A stretch of DNA of 64,000 bases from NCBI GenBank assembly GCA_029310945.1, contig JARJFC010000023.1, positions 1 to 64,000 on the forward strand, in the 5' to 3' direction. Numbering within the stretch: the first letter of the stretch is position 1; each line of letters opens with the position of its first letter. Shown here in pieces: positions 7,475-17,043 of the stretch. Under the pieces are notes generated by a model. The model ran no database searches. It saw only the letters and a list, made by a program, of their open reading frames with translations, and was not told where the DNA came from. This DNA comes from Leptospira sp. 96542. Lineage in GTDB: Bacteria > Spirochaetota > Leptospiria > Leptospirales > Leptospiraceae. A program made the translations under genes and the position numbers.

Positions 7475-8794
7475 TTGGAAAAAATCATAATAACGGAAAT
7501 GTCGTCAGATTTCTCTGGAGTTGGGTATACACCCAGTGGAAAAAAATTAAATTTCAACTATGTATACAAAGGTGACGAAATTAATTGCGAATTGGTAAAA
7601 AGAAGACCAAAGCAGAGGTCTTTTAAAATTATTGAAACCATTAGAAATCATTCTTGGGATTCTGTTCAATGTGAACACTATGGTCGGTGTGGTGGTTGTG
7701 TCGGTCAACACATCGACTATGAAGAACAAATTCATTTAAAATTTGATCCAATTATTAGATCCTTTAAAGATGATTTAGGAATCGAACTGGAAACGAAACC
7801 CTCCGATTCGATTTATTCCTATCGCACTCGAATGGATTTTGCTGTTTTTCCAGGCCCTAAAATTGGGTTACGTGAAAGAGGAAATTTTAGAAAAATTATA
7901 TCGATCTCTGATTGCAAAATTCAATCGGAAACAGCTAATAAAAGTTTATCGAAAGTAATTTCGTTATTGAATAGTATTCCTGAAATTATTTGGGATCGTA
8001 AATCTGAGATTGGTGGTTTGAAATACGTCACTATCCGAAAAGCCCAAAACACCGATGATGGAATTTTGATTTTTACGTTTACTGAAGGATTTGAATCAGA
8101 GCAATTACACCAAACATTTGTTCAATATTGCTTAAAATTAGAAACAGATTTATCCATTGTTTTTTGTTATAACCGAAAAAAATCAGAAGTGTCTTCGGAA
8201 GGTAGATTATTATTGATTAAAGGAAAACCAACTTATTCGGAAATAGTAATGGGCAAACAATTTGAAATCCCATTCGATTCTTTTTTCCAACCAAATCCGA
8301 ATGGTTTCCTCCCAGTCTTAAACTTCATTGAAAAACATCGTTCGAAACAAAATCAATCCTTCGTGGATTTTTTTTGTGGAAATGGTTTTTTCTCCCTGGT
8401 CTTCGGCGGAAATTACAAATCCAATTATGGTTATGAAGTTACCGAATCTGCCGTGAAAATGGCCAGTTCCTTGTTTCAATCGATGTATCCAGATAAGGAA
8501 TTTCTTTTTCAAGTGACTAACCTTTTCACTTCGGTTGCCAACCTATCCACCCCATTGGATTCTTGTCTGATTTTAGATCCTCCCCGTGCGGGAGCTGGAA
8601 TTCTCCTGTCAGAATGGATTCGTGATTTTGGACCAAACGAGGTTTTTTATGTCTCATGTAATCCTTACTCCCAGCAGGAGGATGTTAAGATTTTCATCCA
8701 GAACTATGTATGCAAGGGAGGGTTACTCCTGGATCCTTACCCGCACACACCACATACAGAATCAGTGCTTTACTTCCAGAGAAAATCCAACTAA
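7475..8794 (+). CDS. TrmA/RlmC/RlmD-family RNA m5U methyltransferase
   Basis: SAM-dependent 5-methyluridine methyltransferase for 23S rRNA or tRNA. It has an N-terminal TRAM-like domain, an iron-sulfur motif CEHYGRCGGC with a later Cys (ISDCKIQ) for the 4Fe-4S cluster, the SAM motif FVDFFCGNGFFSL, ILDPPRAGAG, the catalytic YVSCNP and the general-base region HTESVL. The longest frame starts with TTG at 7475; an in-frame ATG at 7499 is the alternative, and neither has a strong ribosome binding site. Which RNA and position it modifies cannot be told from the sequence. Confidence 0.9.
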   Translation: MEKIIITEMSSDFSGVGYTPSGKKLNFNYVYKGDEINCELVKRRPKQRSFKIIETIRNHSWDSVQCEHYGRCGGCVGQHIDYEEQIHLKFDPIIRSFKDDLGIELETKPSDSIYSYRTRMDFAVFPGPKIGLRERGNFRKIISISDCKIQSETANKSLSKVISLLNSIPEIIWDRKSEIGGLKYVTIRKAQNTDDGILIFTFTEGFESEQLHQTFVQYCLKLETDLSIVFCYNRKKSEVSSEGRLLLIKGKPTYSEIVMGKQFEIPFDSFFQPNPNGFLPVLNFIEKHRSKQNQSFVDFFCGNGFFSLVFGGNYKSNYGYEVTESAVKMASSLFQSMYPDKEFLFQVTNLFTSVANLSTPLDSCLILDPPRAGAGILLSEWIRDFGPNEVFYVSCNPYSQQEDVKIFIQNYVCKGGLLLDPYPHTPHTESVLYFQRKSN

Positions 8795-8842
8795 AGACTC
8801 TCCCTTTTTCGCTAAACTGCCGAACTTCTAGGGGAGGATTGT

Positions 8843-9970
8843 ATGAATTTCAGAAAATCGATTTTATTTTTATCCATTGCCCTATTTGGCCAAATCGGTT
8901 GTAGCAGTATTTTGGTTTCCAAATGGGCGCCTGACGATGACAGAACTGAAATTTCTATGGTCAGAGTTTTACTTGGTTATGGAACAGAAGAGGAATCATT
9001 TAAAACGGATGGTGAACTCGTCGTACTCGATGCCAATGACCTCGTGATAAAACGAACCTATGATTTTCTTTCGATCAATGCATCCGTAGTGAAAGCACCG
9101 ATCAAATTACAATCAGTTTCCAATTTCATCGAATACAAAGGGACAAGTTACCGCGGAACCATTCATATAAAGCCAGTCAATGGAAAAGTATACTTACTGA
9201 ATATTCTACCAGTGGAAGAATACCTAATGGCTGTCGTTCCTTCAGAAGTCAGTGCATCTTGGCCAAGGGAAGCATTGAGAGCACAAGCAATTTGTGCCAG
9301 GACATACGTACTCAGAGAGATCTTAAATCGCAAAAATCAAGTTTATGATGTGGATACATCTACGAATACCCAAGTTTATAAAGGCAAAAACAAAGAACAT
9401 AAAAACACAACTGAGGCTGTCTTTGATACGGCTGGCCTTATTCTGATTTACAAAGGACAACCAATACAAAGCTTTTTTCACTCCAATAGTGGAGGCATTA
9501 CGGAAGACCCAGCTAATGTTTGGGGAAATTCAATAGCATACTTAAAATCTGTTCCTTCTGATTATGATAAAGATGGCGAACAATATTCATGGGAAGAAAA
9601 ATATAAACCTTCTCTAATAAATACAGCATTGCAACCGCTAGGTGTTGGCGAAATACAAGATATCATTGTGGTTTCCAGATTTCCTTCTTCAAGAGTCAAT
9701 GAACTAGAAATTATTGGAAACATAACTACGAAAAAAATAAAAGCCACTGAGTTTAGGAAACTCATTGGAGTTACCAAACTTCGATCAACAAGGTTCGGGA
9801 TACGCAGAGAAGACAACGGGGAATTTTATGTAAAAGGACTTGGATCTGGTCATGGTGTGGGGATGTCACAATGGGGAAGTTTTGCCATGGCAAAAAACCA
9901 ATTTAGTTATCGGGATATCCTACAACACTATTATAAAGGTGTCGAATTTGCGAGAATGAGCACAAATTAA
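8843..9970 (+). CDS. SpoIID/LytB domain lipoprotein
   Basis: The start is certain: GGGGAGGA stands 5 nt before the ATG. A signal peptide ends in a lipobox-like FGQIGC, so the mature protein is probably a lipoprotein. The SpoIID core spans most of the protein: NILPVEEYLMAVVPSEVSASWPREAL with the catalytic Glu of PSEV, ICARTYVL, FFHSNSGG, and the closing GLGSGHGVGMSQWGSFAMA. SpoIID proteins are lytic transglycosylases acting on denuded glycan strands during sporulation. In a spirochaete the role is more likely general cell-wall remodelling. Confidence 0.88.
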   Translation: MNFRKSILFLSIALFGQIGCSSILVSKWAPDDDRTEISMVRVLLGYGTEEESFKTDGELVVLDANDLVIKRTYDFLSINASVVKAPIKLQSVSNFIEYKGTSYRGTIHIKPVNGKVYLLNILPVEEYLMAVVPSEVSASWPREALRAQAICARTYVLREILNRKNQVYDVDTSTNTQVYKGKNKEHKNTTEAVFDTAGLILIYKGQPIQSFFHSNSGGITEDPANVWGNSIAYLKSVPSDYDKDGEQYSWEEKYKPSLINTALQPLGVGEIQDIIVVSRFPSSRVNELEIIGNITTKKIKATEFRKLIGVTKLRSTRFGIRREDNGEFYVKGLGSGHGVGMSQWGSFAMAKNQFSYRDILQHYYKGVEFARMSTN

Positions 9971-10030
9971 TTCGAAGTTTTTGATTTCCAATCCACTTGA
10001 GAGATGTAAACTGACCATAGGAATCATTCT

Positions 10031-10873
10031 ATGCCTAACGTTGAAGAATACCTCTCTCAAATAAAAGACTTAACCATTGTACCACCAGTATTGCTTTCCA
10101 TTTTATCTTTGGATGATGACAATGAGTTGTCTTTTGGAGAACTAGAGAAAAAAGTTCAATCCGACCAAATCCTAGTGGCAAGACTCCTCAAACTTGCAAA
10201 CTCACCCTTTTTCTCCCGAGGGAACCCTGTTGCAAACATGAAACAAGTCATTACACGGCTTGGATTCAAAACTGTTCGGTCTATGATCGCAATGTCGATG
10301 ACGGACTCATTGTTTAGCCAAGGGAATTATAAGAAGTTTAGAGATGAAGTTTGGGATCATTCCGTTTCGAAAGGCATTCTATCACAAATGATTTGTGAAT
10401 CGAAAAAATTAAAAAAAGAAGCAGAACTCGCCATCACTTGTGGTTTAATGCAAGATCTTGGCAGGATTGTGCTGAATACCATTGACCGAAAAAAATATGT
10501 GGAAGTTTTGACAGAGTTTCAGACATCAGATTTAACACTCATTAGTATCGAAAAAAATCAGTTTGGTGTGACTTCTTACGAAATAGGTAGCGCTGCCGCA
10601 AGACTTTGGAAAATGCCAACTATCATCATTGAGGCTATTGATGATTTATCTAAACCTAAAACTGAACAAAAACTCTTAGGTCAAATCATTGGGTTTGCTG
10701 GTATCATTGCAAAAATAACTGGTCATGGTAAAAAAGAACCTGATACAGATTCAAACTTTGAAGAATACCTCAGTATACTTGAAATCAAAACGGAAGATAA
10801 CGCTAGTTATTTAAACCAATTGGGTGAAAAATTAAAAACAAGCGAATTATATCAATTCTGCAGTACGCTGTAG
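10031..10873 (+). CDS. HDOD domain signalling protein
   Basis: The HDOD domain fills residues ~10-210: LTIVPPVLLSILSL, SDQILVARLLKLANSPFFSRGNPVANMKQVITRLGFKTVRSM, and a later GLMQDLGRIVL with the helix TSYEIGSAAARLWKMP. HDOD proteins are non-catalytic relatives of HD phosphohydrolases found in signal transduction. The family often sits near cyclases and chemotaxis genes, and here it converges exactly, with abutting stops, on a cyclase gene. Target unknown. Confidence 0.88.
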   Translation: MPNVEEYLSQIKDLTIVPPVLLSILSLDDDNELSFGELEKKVQSDQILVARLLKLANSPFFSRGNPVANMKQVITRLGFKTVRSMIAMSMTDSLFSQGNYKKFRDEVWDHSVSKGILSQMICESKKLKKEAELAITCGLMQDLGRIVLNTIDRKKYVEVLTEFQTSDLTLISIEKNQFGVTSYEIGSAAARLWKMPTIIIEAIDDLSKPKTEQKLLGQIIGFAGIIAKITGHGKKEPDTDSNFEEYLSILEIKTEDNASYLNQLGEKLKTSELYQFCSTL

Positions 10874-12106
10874 TCACAAAGGTTTTACGCTTAAAATTCG
10901 GTGGAATCCCTCCTTTCCTTTGATTTTCACTGGCTCGAGTTCTTCATAAATATACTTTTTGGCATATTCGTCTGGCAGATTATTATAAAGTCCTTCAGAT
11001 ACATACACATGCATAGGTTTTGCCAGAGATTCTAATCGACTAGCCATGTTCACTGTGTCACCTACCGCAGTGTATGAAAGTTTTTGAAAGGATCCAACAT
11101 TTCCAACAATTACTTTTCCTGAAGCAAGGCCGATGCCAATGTTAGGAACAAATCCATAAATTTGTTCCCATTTAGGTTGCCACAATTCAAAAACTTGAAT
11201 CATCTCAACTGCGCAGTCCAATGCGTTCTGACGATGTTCTTTCTGAAAGACTGGTGCACCAAACAAACACATGATGGAATCACCGATGTATTTATCAATC
11301 ATACCTCCATAACCTAAAATGACTTCTGTCATTGCTGTAAAATATTCGTTCAAAAATGAAATTACTTGTTCAGGTCGCATTTTTTCGGATAAAGATGTAT
11401 AACCTCGTATGTCTGAAAATAGGACGGACACTTCCATTTCTTTGCCCTTTTGGTCGAGTGAAAGTGTGTTATTTAAAATGTTTTCTACAACGACTGGATC
11501 TACGTACATTCCAAATACGTTTTGCATTTTCTTTTTTTCTTTTTCTAAATTCAATTTTGCTTCATATTCACTCTCTAAATCTTTTTTAAATTTTTTCACT
11601 AATGAGTTTAGATCTTGAATTTCAGTTTGATTCATTCCATATAATTCCTGGAATCTTCGTAGACTATCATCCATTTGTAATGATATTACTTTCTTGCGAT
11701 AAATCTCTCGAAATAAATTTCGAAAGCGGTGTTCCATCAAAGATCTTTTGATTTGATGTTTATAAAAAAATTCATTCACTCCCAATTGAAAGGCAATCAC
11801 AGGAAGCTCTTTTAAATCTGATTTAGTAATAATGACCAGAGGAACCTCTGAAGGCCCTGCCAAGTTTGTAATCTCCTCGAGAGTAGTTTCTAAGTTTTCA
11901 TCCTTGTTTGGAAAAACAATTTCAGTAATCATTAAATCGAAATTACTAGTTTGCAATTCGGATATGCCGTTTTCAAAAATTGACCGCCAAGTGATTTCGA
12001 TGTATTCCCCAAACCATTCGACAAGCAAACCAGAAATAACATCATAAGCTTTCTTACTAGGCTCAAGAATTATTACTTTGACAATTTCTTCTTTTTCTAA
12101 ATCCAC
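10874..12106 (-). CDS. adenylate cyclase with degenerate receiver domain
   Basis: Residues 8-125 fold as a response-regulator receiver by pattern, but the phosphoacceptor Asp is Glu62 (DLMITEIVFP), the acidic pair is EP, and the Lys-Pro motif is missing, so it is probably not phosphorylated normally. Residues 150-200 form a coiled coil leading to FGMYVDPVVVENIL. Residues 225-400 are a class III cyclase domain with metal Asp232 (FSDIRGYTSLSE) and Asp276 (DKYIGDSIMCLFG) and AVGDTVNMASRLE. Product: cyclic AMP, most likely. It may respond to protein partners or be constitutively on. Confidence 0.9.
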   Translation of the reverse strand: MDLEKEEIVKVIILEPSKKAYDVISGLLVEWFGEYIEITWRSIFENGISELQTSNFDLMITEIVFPNKDENLETTLEEITNLAGPSEVPLVIITKSDLKELPVIAFQLGVNEFFYKHQIKRSLMEHRFRNLFREIYRKKVISLQMDDSLRRFQELYGMNQTEIQDLNSLVKKFKKDLESEYEAKLNLEKEKKKMQNVFGMYVDPVVVENILNNTLSLDQKGKEMEVSVLFSDIRGYTSLSEKMRPEQVISFLNEYFTAMTEVILGYGGMIDKYIGDSIMCLFGAPVFQKEHRQNALDCAVEMIQVFELWQPKWEQIYGFVPNIGIGLASGKVIVGNVGSFQKLSYTAVGDTVNMASRLESLAKPMHVYVSEGLYNNLPDEYAKKYIYEELEPVKIKGKEGFHRILSVKPL

Positions 12107-12112
12107 AATTAC

Positions 12113-12928
12113 CTACAGAGAAGACTCTAAAAACTTTTGCAATTCAATTTGAAATCGAAACTGAATCCTACCCATAAGCAAGCGAAATCCTTGCAAAATC
12201 ACATCTGGCCGAGGAGGATCACCTGCAATGTAAAGGTCAGGTTCTACTGGTTTTTTTCCCATTTGAAAAAAACCACCAGAGATTGCTTCTGTTCCACAAG
12301 CAATCAAGGCCTTAGGTTCATTCATAACACGATAAGCCTTATCAAAAGCTTTTTCCATATTCCGCGTTACTGAACCAGAAAAAACAATGGCATCTGCATG
12401 TTTAGGACTTGCAACAGAACGAACACCTTCTCTCTCTGAATCAAAAACAGAATTAAAGGATGCATTCAATTCTGACTCGACTGTATTGTTTCCACCGCAG
12501 GCAACTTCCCTGTATAAAAATCCACTTCTTTTTGTTAACTTCTGAAAGGCTATTTGATTTTGAGTAAGTTTAAAATTGTTTTCAATTTGAATTTTGCCAT
12601 TTTTGTAATTCACTGCCAATTCATTTCTATTCAGACCAAATACGTAGACAAAGCCAGAATCTATCAATTTATTTTCAGAACAGATTTGTGAACAAATTCC
12701 GCACTGAATGCACATACCATAGTCAAACTTAATTTCTTCTTTATTATTCTTTTCAATTGCATCAGTGGGACAAGTATCTTCACATTTCGAACATGTTCCA
12801 CAACCAACTTCCATATTTTTAGTAGGAACTGGAATTCCTCTGCTAATAGGATTTAAGGGAGCAACTAAAGCTAAATTCATATTTTTCTTAGGAAATAATA
12901 AATTTCTTAATTCAAGAATAAACTTCAT
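12113..12928 (-). CDS. hydrogenase small-subunit/NuoB-like protein fused to a 2x[4Fe-4S] ferredoxin domain, proximal cluster ligands lost
   Basis: The N-terminal part carries two intact 4Fe-4S motifs: Cys43/46/49/53 and Cys73/76/79/83. Residues 135-250 align with HycG/HyfI/NuoB (FLYREVACGG, SPKHADAIVFSGSVTRNM, YIAGDPPRPDVILQGF). Compared with HycG, the four cysteines that hold the proximal (N2-equivalent) cluster are Asn147, Val150, Glu214 and Asp237. Only Cys144 and Cys211 remain nearby. The subunit would sit on the cytoplasmic arm with the large subunit. It is the last gene of the operon and overlaps the preceding gene by 4 bp. Electron flow past the ferredoxin domain looks impossible by the known route. 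Confidence 0.85.
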   Translation of the reverse strand: MKFILELRNLLFPKKNMNLALVAPLNPISRGIPVPTKNMEVGCGTCSKCEDTCPTDAIEKNNKEEIKFDYGMCIQCGICSQICSENKLIDSGFVYVFGLNRNELAVNYKNGKIQIENNFKLTQNQIAFQKLTKRSGFLYREVACGGNNTVESELNASFNSVFDSEREGVRSVASPKHADAIVFSGSVTRNMEKAFDKAYRVMNEPKALIACGTEAISGGFFQMGKKPVEPDLYIAGDPPRPDVILQGFRLLMGRIQFRFQIELQKFLESSL

Positions 12929-14343
12929 AAATCAAACCCAGCATAACTCAAATTAAACGACTTATTATTCAATGGAAAATCGCTGATTAGTTCTTTTCTA
13001 ACTGCTAGCTCCAAAGCGAACCAATTCAAAACAGAAGGATCTCTAATATATGAGTTTTTAACATATCCCATTTCATTAAATTCAAAACATATAAGGATTG
13101 ATCCTCGCCATGCCTCAATAGCAGAATAATATACACCTGGTTTTATATTTAATTTTGCAAAAGTTCTTTCTCTCTGTTCTTTCGACAACAATTCGTCCCA
13201 ATCAATTTTTTCCCAAATTGATGATACCCATTCAATGGATTGTTCTATTTCCTTATATCGTAAATAAAATCGTGCCCACACATCTCCATTAAAATTATGA
13301 TGTTCTTCTAATAACTTTAATCCATTTAAATTGGGATAAAAAACATCACTCCTTCGTAAGTCATGATTTACCCCTGCCATGCGAGCAACCATACCAACGA
13401 AACCGTATTTTCCCACATCTGCCTCAGATATAAAACCACAACCTTGCAAACGTTCACGTACAGTAGTATTTTCCAATGCCCTAATAATTTGAGGTTTTAT
13501 CCTCTGCAAAAAAACTTTTTTTAGATTTTCAAAAGATGCAAAAATTTGTTCGATCGTCATTTTTTGATTGAGTCTCACTCCTCCAGGTCTGATCGCAAAC
13601 TTTCCAAACCTACTACCTGTTAAAGTTTCCATTAACCCTAAGGCGGCACCCCGATCAGTCAAACAGACACCATGCAGCGGATAATAACCGATGTCTTCGG
13701 CGATCCCACCAATATCTCCAATATGGACAGCGATTCTTTCAATTTCTAAAAGGATATTTCTAAAAAATTGCACTGTATCTGAAACTACAATTTTACTAGC
13801 CTCTTCATACAATTTCGTGAACGCCAATGCATATCCAATACTTGTATCACCTGAAATAGATTCAGAAATTGCCAGAACACGATCTGGGTTTTGATCATTA
13901 ATTAAATTCCTAATACCCCGATGTTGAAAACCCAATCGAATTGTTAGATGCCTAATGATTTCACCATCTACCACAAAACGAAAATGACCTGGCTCAATAA
14001 TCCCAGCATGTATCGGTCCAACAGCATGAGAATAGTATGATTTCTTAATTGGAACTTTTAGACCGTGGTAGAAAAGATCCCTTAATACACCAGATTTTTG
14101 ATGTAACCCTAGATTTTTGCCTCTGTTATCTGACAAATAAATATCTTCCGAAAAGGAACTATAATCTTCTTCTCCCATATCGTTCCCAAAAGAATGCCTA
14201 AGTAACCATATTGGATAATTGTGATCTAATAAAAAATCGATATTTGATTTTTTATCATCAGGATAAATAAAAATTCTATTGTCTTTATATACGAAGTTGA
14301 TATACCTATTATTAAAATTAGTAATTCCAGTTATTTTATCCAC
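12925..14343 (-). CDS. hydrogenase large-subunit/NuoCD-like protein without NiFe ligands
   Basis: HycE/HyfG-like: a short NuoC-like N-terminus, then NuoD-like AVGPIHAGIIEPGHFRF, RLGFQHRGI, IERIAVHIGDIGGIAEDIGY and SRFGKFAIRPGGV. NiFe hydrogenases need CGxC and DPCxxC. Here these are Ser164-Gly-Asp-Thr167 and Asp-Pro-Ser437...Asn440, so all four nickel ligands are missing. That places it with the energy-converting hydrogenase-related (Ehr) type complexes or another complex I-like enzyme rather than a hydrogenase. It overlaps the upstream membrane subunit gene by 13 bp and the small-subunit gene by 4 bp. Confidence 0.87.
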   Translation of the reverse strand: MDKITGITNFNNRYINFVYKDNRIFIYPDDKKSNIDFLLDHNYPIWLLRHSFGNDMGEEDYSSFSEDIYLSDNRGKNLGLHQKSGVLRDLFYHGLKVPIKKSYYSHAVGPIHAGIIEPGHFRFVVDGEIIRHLTIRLGFQHRGIRNLINDQNPDRVLAISESISGDTSIGYALAFTKLYEEASKIVVSDTVQFFRNILLEIERIAVHIGDIGGIAEDIGYYPLHGVCLTDRGAALGLMETLTGSRFGKFAIRPGGVRLNQKMTIEQIFASFENLKKVFLQRIKPQIIRALENTTVRERLQGCGFISEADVGKYGFVGMVARMAGVNHDLRRSDVFYPNLNGLKLLEEHHNFNGDVWARFYLRYKEIEQSIEWVSSIWEKIDWDELLSKEQRERTFAKLNIKPGVYYSAIEAWRGSILICFEFNEMGYVKNSYIRDPSVLNWFALELAVRKELISDFPLNNKSFNLSYAGFDL

Positions 14344-15545
14344 AGGTAGTCTCCGTTCAATACAAACAAACCATAAACTCCAACTAACAATGTATAAAAA
14401 ACACTCAAACAGAAAAACAGAAATCTTGTCTGCAAAATAGAATAGTGAATTTGCGAGAAATTACGATTTGTCAACCTGATCAAGGGTAAGATTTTATTCA
14501 AAGCAACATAAAAGAAAAACGCTCCAAGGATAGGAAAGAACAAGAGCAAAAATTTATTTGATCTCACTCCAATTTTAATCAATTCCAAATCAAGTACGAA
14601 TACAGGTCCCAAAGGGAATACAAACGCCATAATCAGAGCAAATAGATAAGTATAAAAAGCTTTATGGCTTAGGGTAGAATGATTCAATATTTTTGAAATA
14701 TATCGGTTACCAGCATCCATCCGTAAGATACCTAACGCCAAAAACACGAGTAGTTTTATTAAGATTGTACTTGTTAAGAGGTAATAAAATAGTTCTTCAC
14801 CTACATCTAACCATAAAAAGATGGTCAACATTCCCGTATGGAATAATGCTACTTTAGCAGAAATTCGACGGATATCATCGCGGGTTTGCAAAATGAATGT
14901 TGCGTATACAATTGTAAGTATTCCGATAAATAATAATCCATTGGCCGCATTAAAAATACTCGGATTTATACCCTTCTCAATATCTATCAATGGTTTGATA
15001 GCCAAGACTACACTAACAGGGACAAAGGCTGCGATAATGGAGGATGTTTGGCTTGGACTTTCCGCATAAGTATCTCCAACCCAAAAATGATTCGGAACTA
15101 ATCCTAACTTCCCGCTATAGCCATACACAGTCAATAATATCCCCGCCTCAACTAACAAACCTTGTTTACCAACTAACCCATACTTTAATGATTCGAAATT
15201 CAAATTTTGAAGTGGTGTGGATGCAAAGAGAAGAATTATAATTCCTAAAAATGCCAAACCAAGAGAATACGAATTTGTTAAAAGAAATTTCCAACCGACG
15301 TGAAAAGATTTTTCTGTTCCGCTAGAAGAAATAAGTAAAGATCCAAATAGCGTGGAGGCCTCGATAAGGATCCATTTTAATACTATATTCTCCGTATTCC
15401 ATGATAGAAAAAGTGAAGAAAAAAACAGGATCTTCAAGATTGACCACAACCAAACCCTAGTTTGGCCAATAGTTGGGGCCAATACATATACAAAAAAAAT
15501 AATAAAAAAACTTAAAATTCCGGATGTATAAAACAAAAAAACCAT
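14331..15545 (-). CDS. proton-pumping membrane subunit, HyfF/NuoN-like
   Basis: A 404-residue multi-pass antiporter-like subunit. It keeps the helix 5 glutamate (LIEASTLFGSLL) and the helix 7 lysine (GKLGLVPNHFWVGDTYAESPSQTSSIIAAF), the charged residues used for proton transfer in Nuo/Mrp-type subunits. It follows the HyfE-like gene with a 1-base stop/start junction and overlaps the large-subunit gene, so it belongs to the same transcript. Intact channel residues beside dead redox subunits suggest the membrane arm is still under selection. Confidence 0.85.
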   Translation of the reverse strand: MVFLFYTSGILSFFIIFFVYVLAPTIGQTRVWLWSILKILFFSSLFLSWNTENIVLKWILIEASTLFGSLLISSSGTEKSFHVGWKFLLTNSYSLGLAFLGIIILLFASTPLQNLNFESLKYGLVGKQGLLVEAGILLTVYGYSGKLGLVPNHFWVGDTYAESPSQTSSIIAAFVPVSVVLAIKPLIDIEKGINPSIFNAANGLLFIGILTIVYATFILQTRDDIRRISAKVALFHTGMLTIFLWLDVGEELFYYLLTSTILIKLLVFLALGILRMDAGNRYISKILNHSTLSHKAFYTYLFALIMAFVFPLGPVFVLDLELIKIGVRSNKFLLLFFPILGAFFFYVALNKILPLIRLTNRNFSQIHYSILQTRFLFFCLSVFYTLLVGVYGLFVLNGDYLWIK

Positions 15546-16156
15546 TATATTTTCCTCTCTTTTGTATGCATATGAGGAGAAAGTTGTAAAATTCCACCCG
15601 AAACAATTACAAGAACTGCATCTATAAATGAGCCAAACTCTAAACCAAAGGGCAAACCTTTATCTAAAACTAGAGTTAAAACAAAAATGCCGTTCTCAAA
15701 GACGCAAAAACCTGCGATCAGTGCTATCCAGTTTTTCCTAACTACAAAACATAAAATGCCAACATAAACCATCAGTATAACATAAATTAAACCAATTTTA
15801 TGAATTGGTATTGATTGTTCATTCAGTCCCTCTGTAATTTTCACAGCTAGAACTAAACCAAGTATTAAAAAGAACATCGTTGCGAGATAGCCAAACCGAG
15901 GTATTGTACTTTCGTTCATTTTAGATTTTTCGGCCGCCCAACGTAGGATCAATGGAGTTAATATTGCCTTAAATATCAAAACCATCACAATTAAGCTAGT
16001 TGCATGGATTTTATCTTCTTCATGAGTTTGATAAACGGGAATTACCAATAGTAGACCCTGAATACTCAAAAAAAAGACAATTCGCTTTAATCGATTTTCA
16101 ACCAAAACAACGATTCCAGACAAAAGCAGTAATAAATATATAAAATCGTATATCAT
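15545..16156 (-). CDS. HyfE/NuoK-like membrane subunit
   Basis: A 203-residue protein with about six hydrophobic helices and the NuoK-like SVIVMVLIFKAILTPLIL-type helix seen in HyfE proteins (here SLIVMVLIFKAILTPLILRW). The later GFCVFENGIFVLTLVLDKG segment also matches HyfE, with a buried Glu. It lies between the NuoH-like and NuoN-like genes, the standard place in hyf operons. Confidence 0.8.
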   Translation of the reverse strand: MIYDFIYLLLLLSGIVVLVENRLKRIVFFLSIQGLLLVIPVYQTHEEDKIHATSLIVMVLIFKAILTPLILRWAAEKSKMNESTIPRFGYLATMFFLILGLVLAVKITEGLNEQSIPIHKIGLIYVILMVYVGILCFVVRKNWIALIAGFCVFENGIFVLTLVLDKGLPFGLEFGSFIDAVLVIVSGGILQLSPHMHTKERKI

Positions 16157-16166
16157 AATATTTTAC

Positions 16167-17042
16167 CTATGCTAACTTAACCAAAGCACCTAATACTAGA
16201 ATTGCAATGAATGTTAAACCCATAAATTCCGGAATCCAAGACCATTTCCTTCTCACAGAATTTGCTTCCCATAAACCAACAATAATGGATAGAATTATGG
16301 AAAATGGTAATATAAAAAAATCGCTGCTAAAATTCCAATTTAAGCTAAATACAGAAATTTTAGAATGTTCTAATGCAAGTTTTATAAGAAATATTATCAA
16401 ACTTGAAAATTTTATTGCACTCGCCATTTCAAAAAATGCCAAACTTCTCCCCGATGCCTCTAAAATCATAGCTTCATGAACCATAGTAAGTTCCAAATGG
16501 GTTCTAGGGTCATCAAACGGAGGTTTTGCCAATTCAGCAAGAATTGCGACAAAAGAAAGTGCTAGAAACAATACCCCAATCAAAACGCCTTGTGCTGTAT
16601 TCGAAATTTCAATATGAGACTGTGCTGCTAAAATCATAAGTATTATGCTTGGCTCGGCCATAACAGATAGTAAAATTTCTCTTGCAGAAGCCATGCCCGC
16701 AAACGAAGAAGCACCTTCCATTGCAAATGTTAAAAACGAAAACCGGTTCAAAGCTAAAAAAAATGGAATCAATATGAAGGGAGCCCATTCAAAAATGACT
16801 ATTGTCCAAATCAAAATAGATGCATAAAGTGCGAGTATGGGTGCTAATTCACTAAATAGACTCGCATTTTCTGAGTTAATTGTTTTTTTTATATAGGACT
16901 TTTGAATATCAAAATAGAACTGAAGCAAAGAAGGTCCTTTTCTACCAACGGCCATAGCTCTTATTTTTCTAACTATCCCGGTGAGTAAAAATGGCATGAT
17001 AAAAAATAACAATACCATATAAGAATAATAAAATATAATCAT
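16167..17042 (-). CDS. NuoH/HycD/HyfC-like membrane subunit
   Basis: A 291-residue protein with about eight membrane helices, corresponding to the subunit that joins the membrane and cytoplasmic arms. It shows the family features KIRAMAVGRKGPSLLQFYFD (the amphipathic region after helix 1) and LAELAKPPFDDPRTHLELTMVHEAMILEASG, with conserved acidic residues facing the quinone or substrate cavity. The gap to the upstream HyfB-like gene is 1 bp, so the two are co-transcribed. Confidence 0.88.
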   Translation of the reverse strand: MIIFYYSYMVLLFFIMPFLLTGIVRKIRAMAVGRKGPSLLQFYFDIQKSYIKKTINSENASLFSELAPILALYASILIWTIVIFEWAPFILIPFFLALNRFSFLTFAMEGASSFAGMASAREILLSVMAEPSIILMILAAQSHIEISNTAQGVLIGVLFLALSFVAILAELAKPPFDDPRTHLELTMVHEAMILEASGRSLAFFEMASAIKFSSLIIFLIKLALEHSKISVFSLNWNFSSDFFILPFSIILSIIVGLWEANSVRRKWSWIPEFMGLTFIAILVLGALVKLA

Positions 17043-17043
17043 A

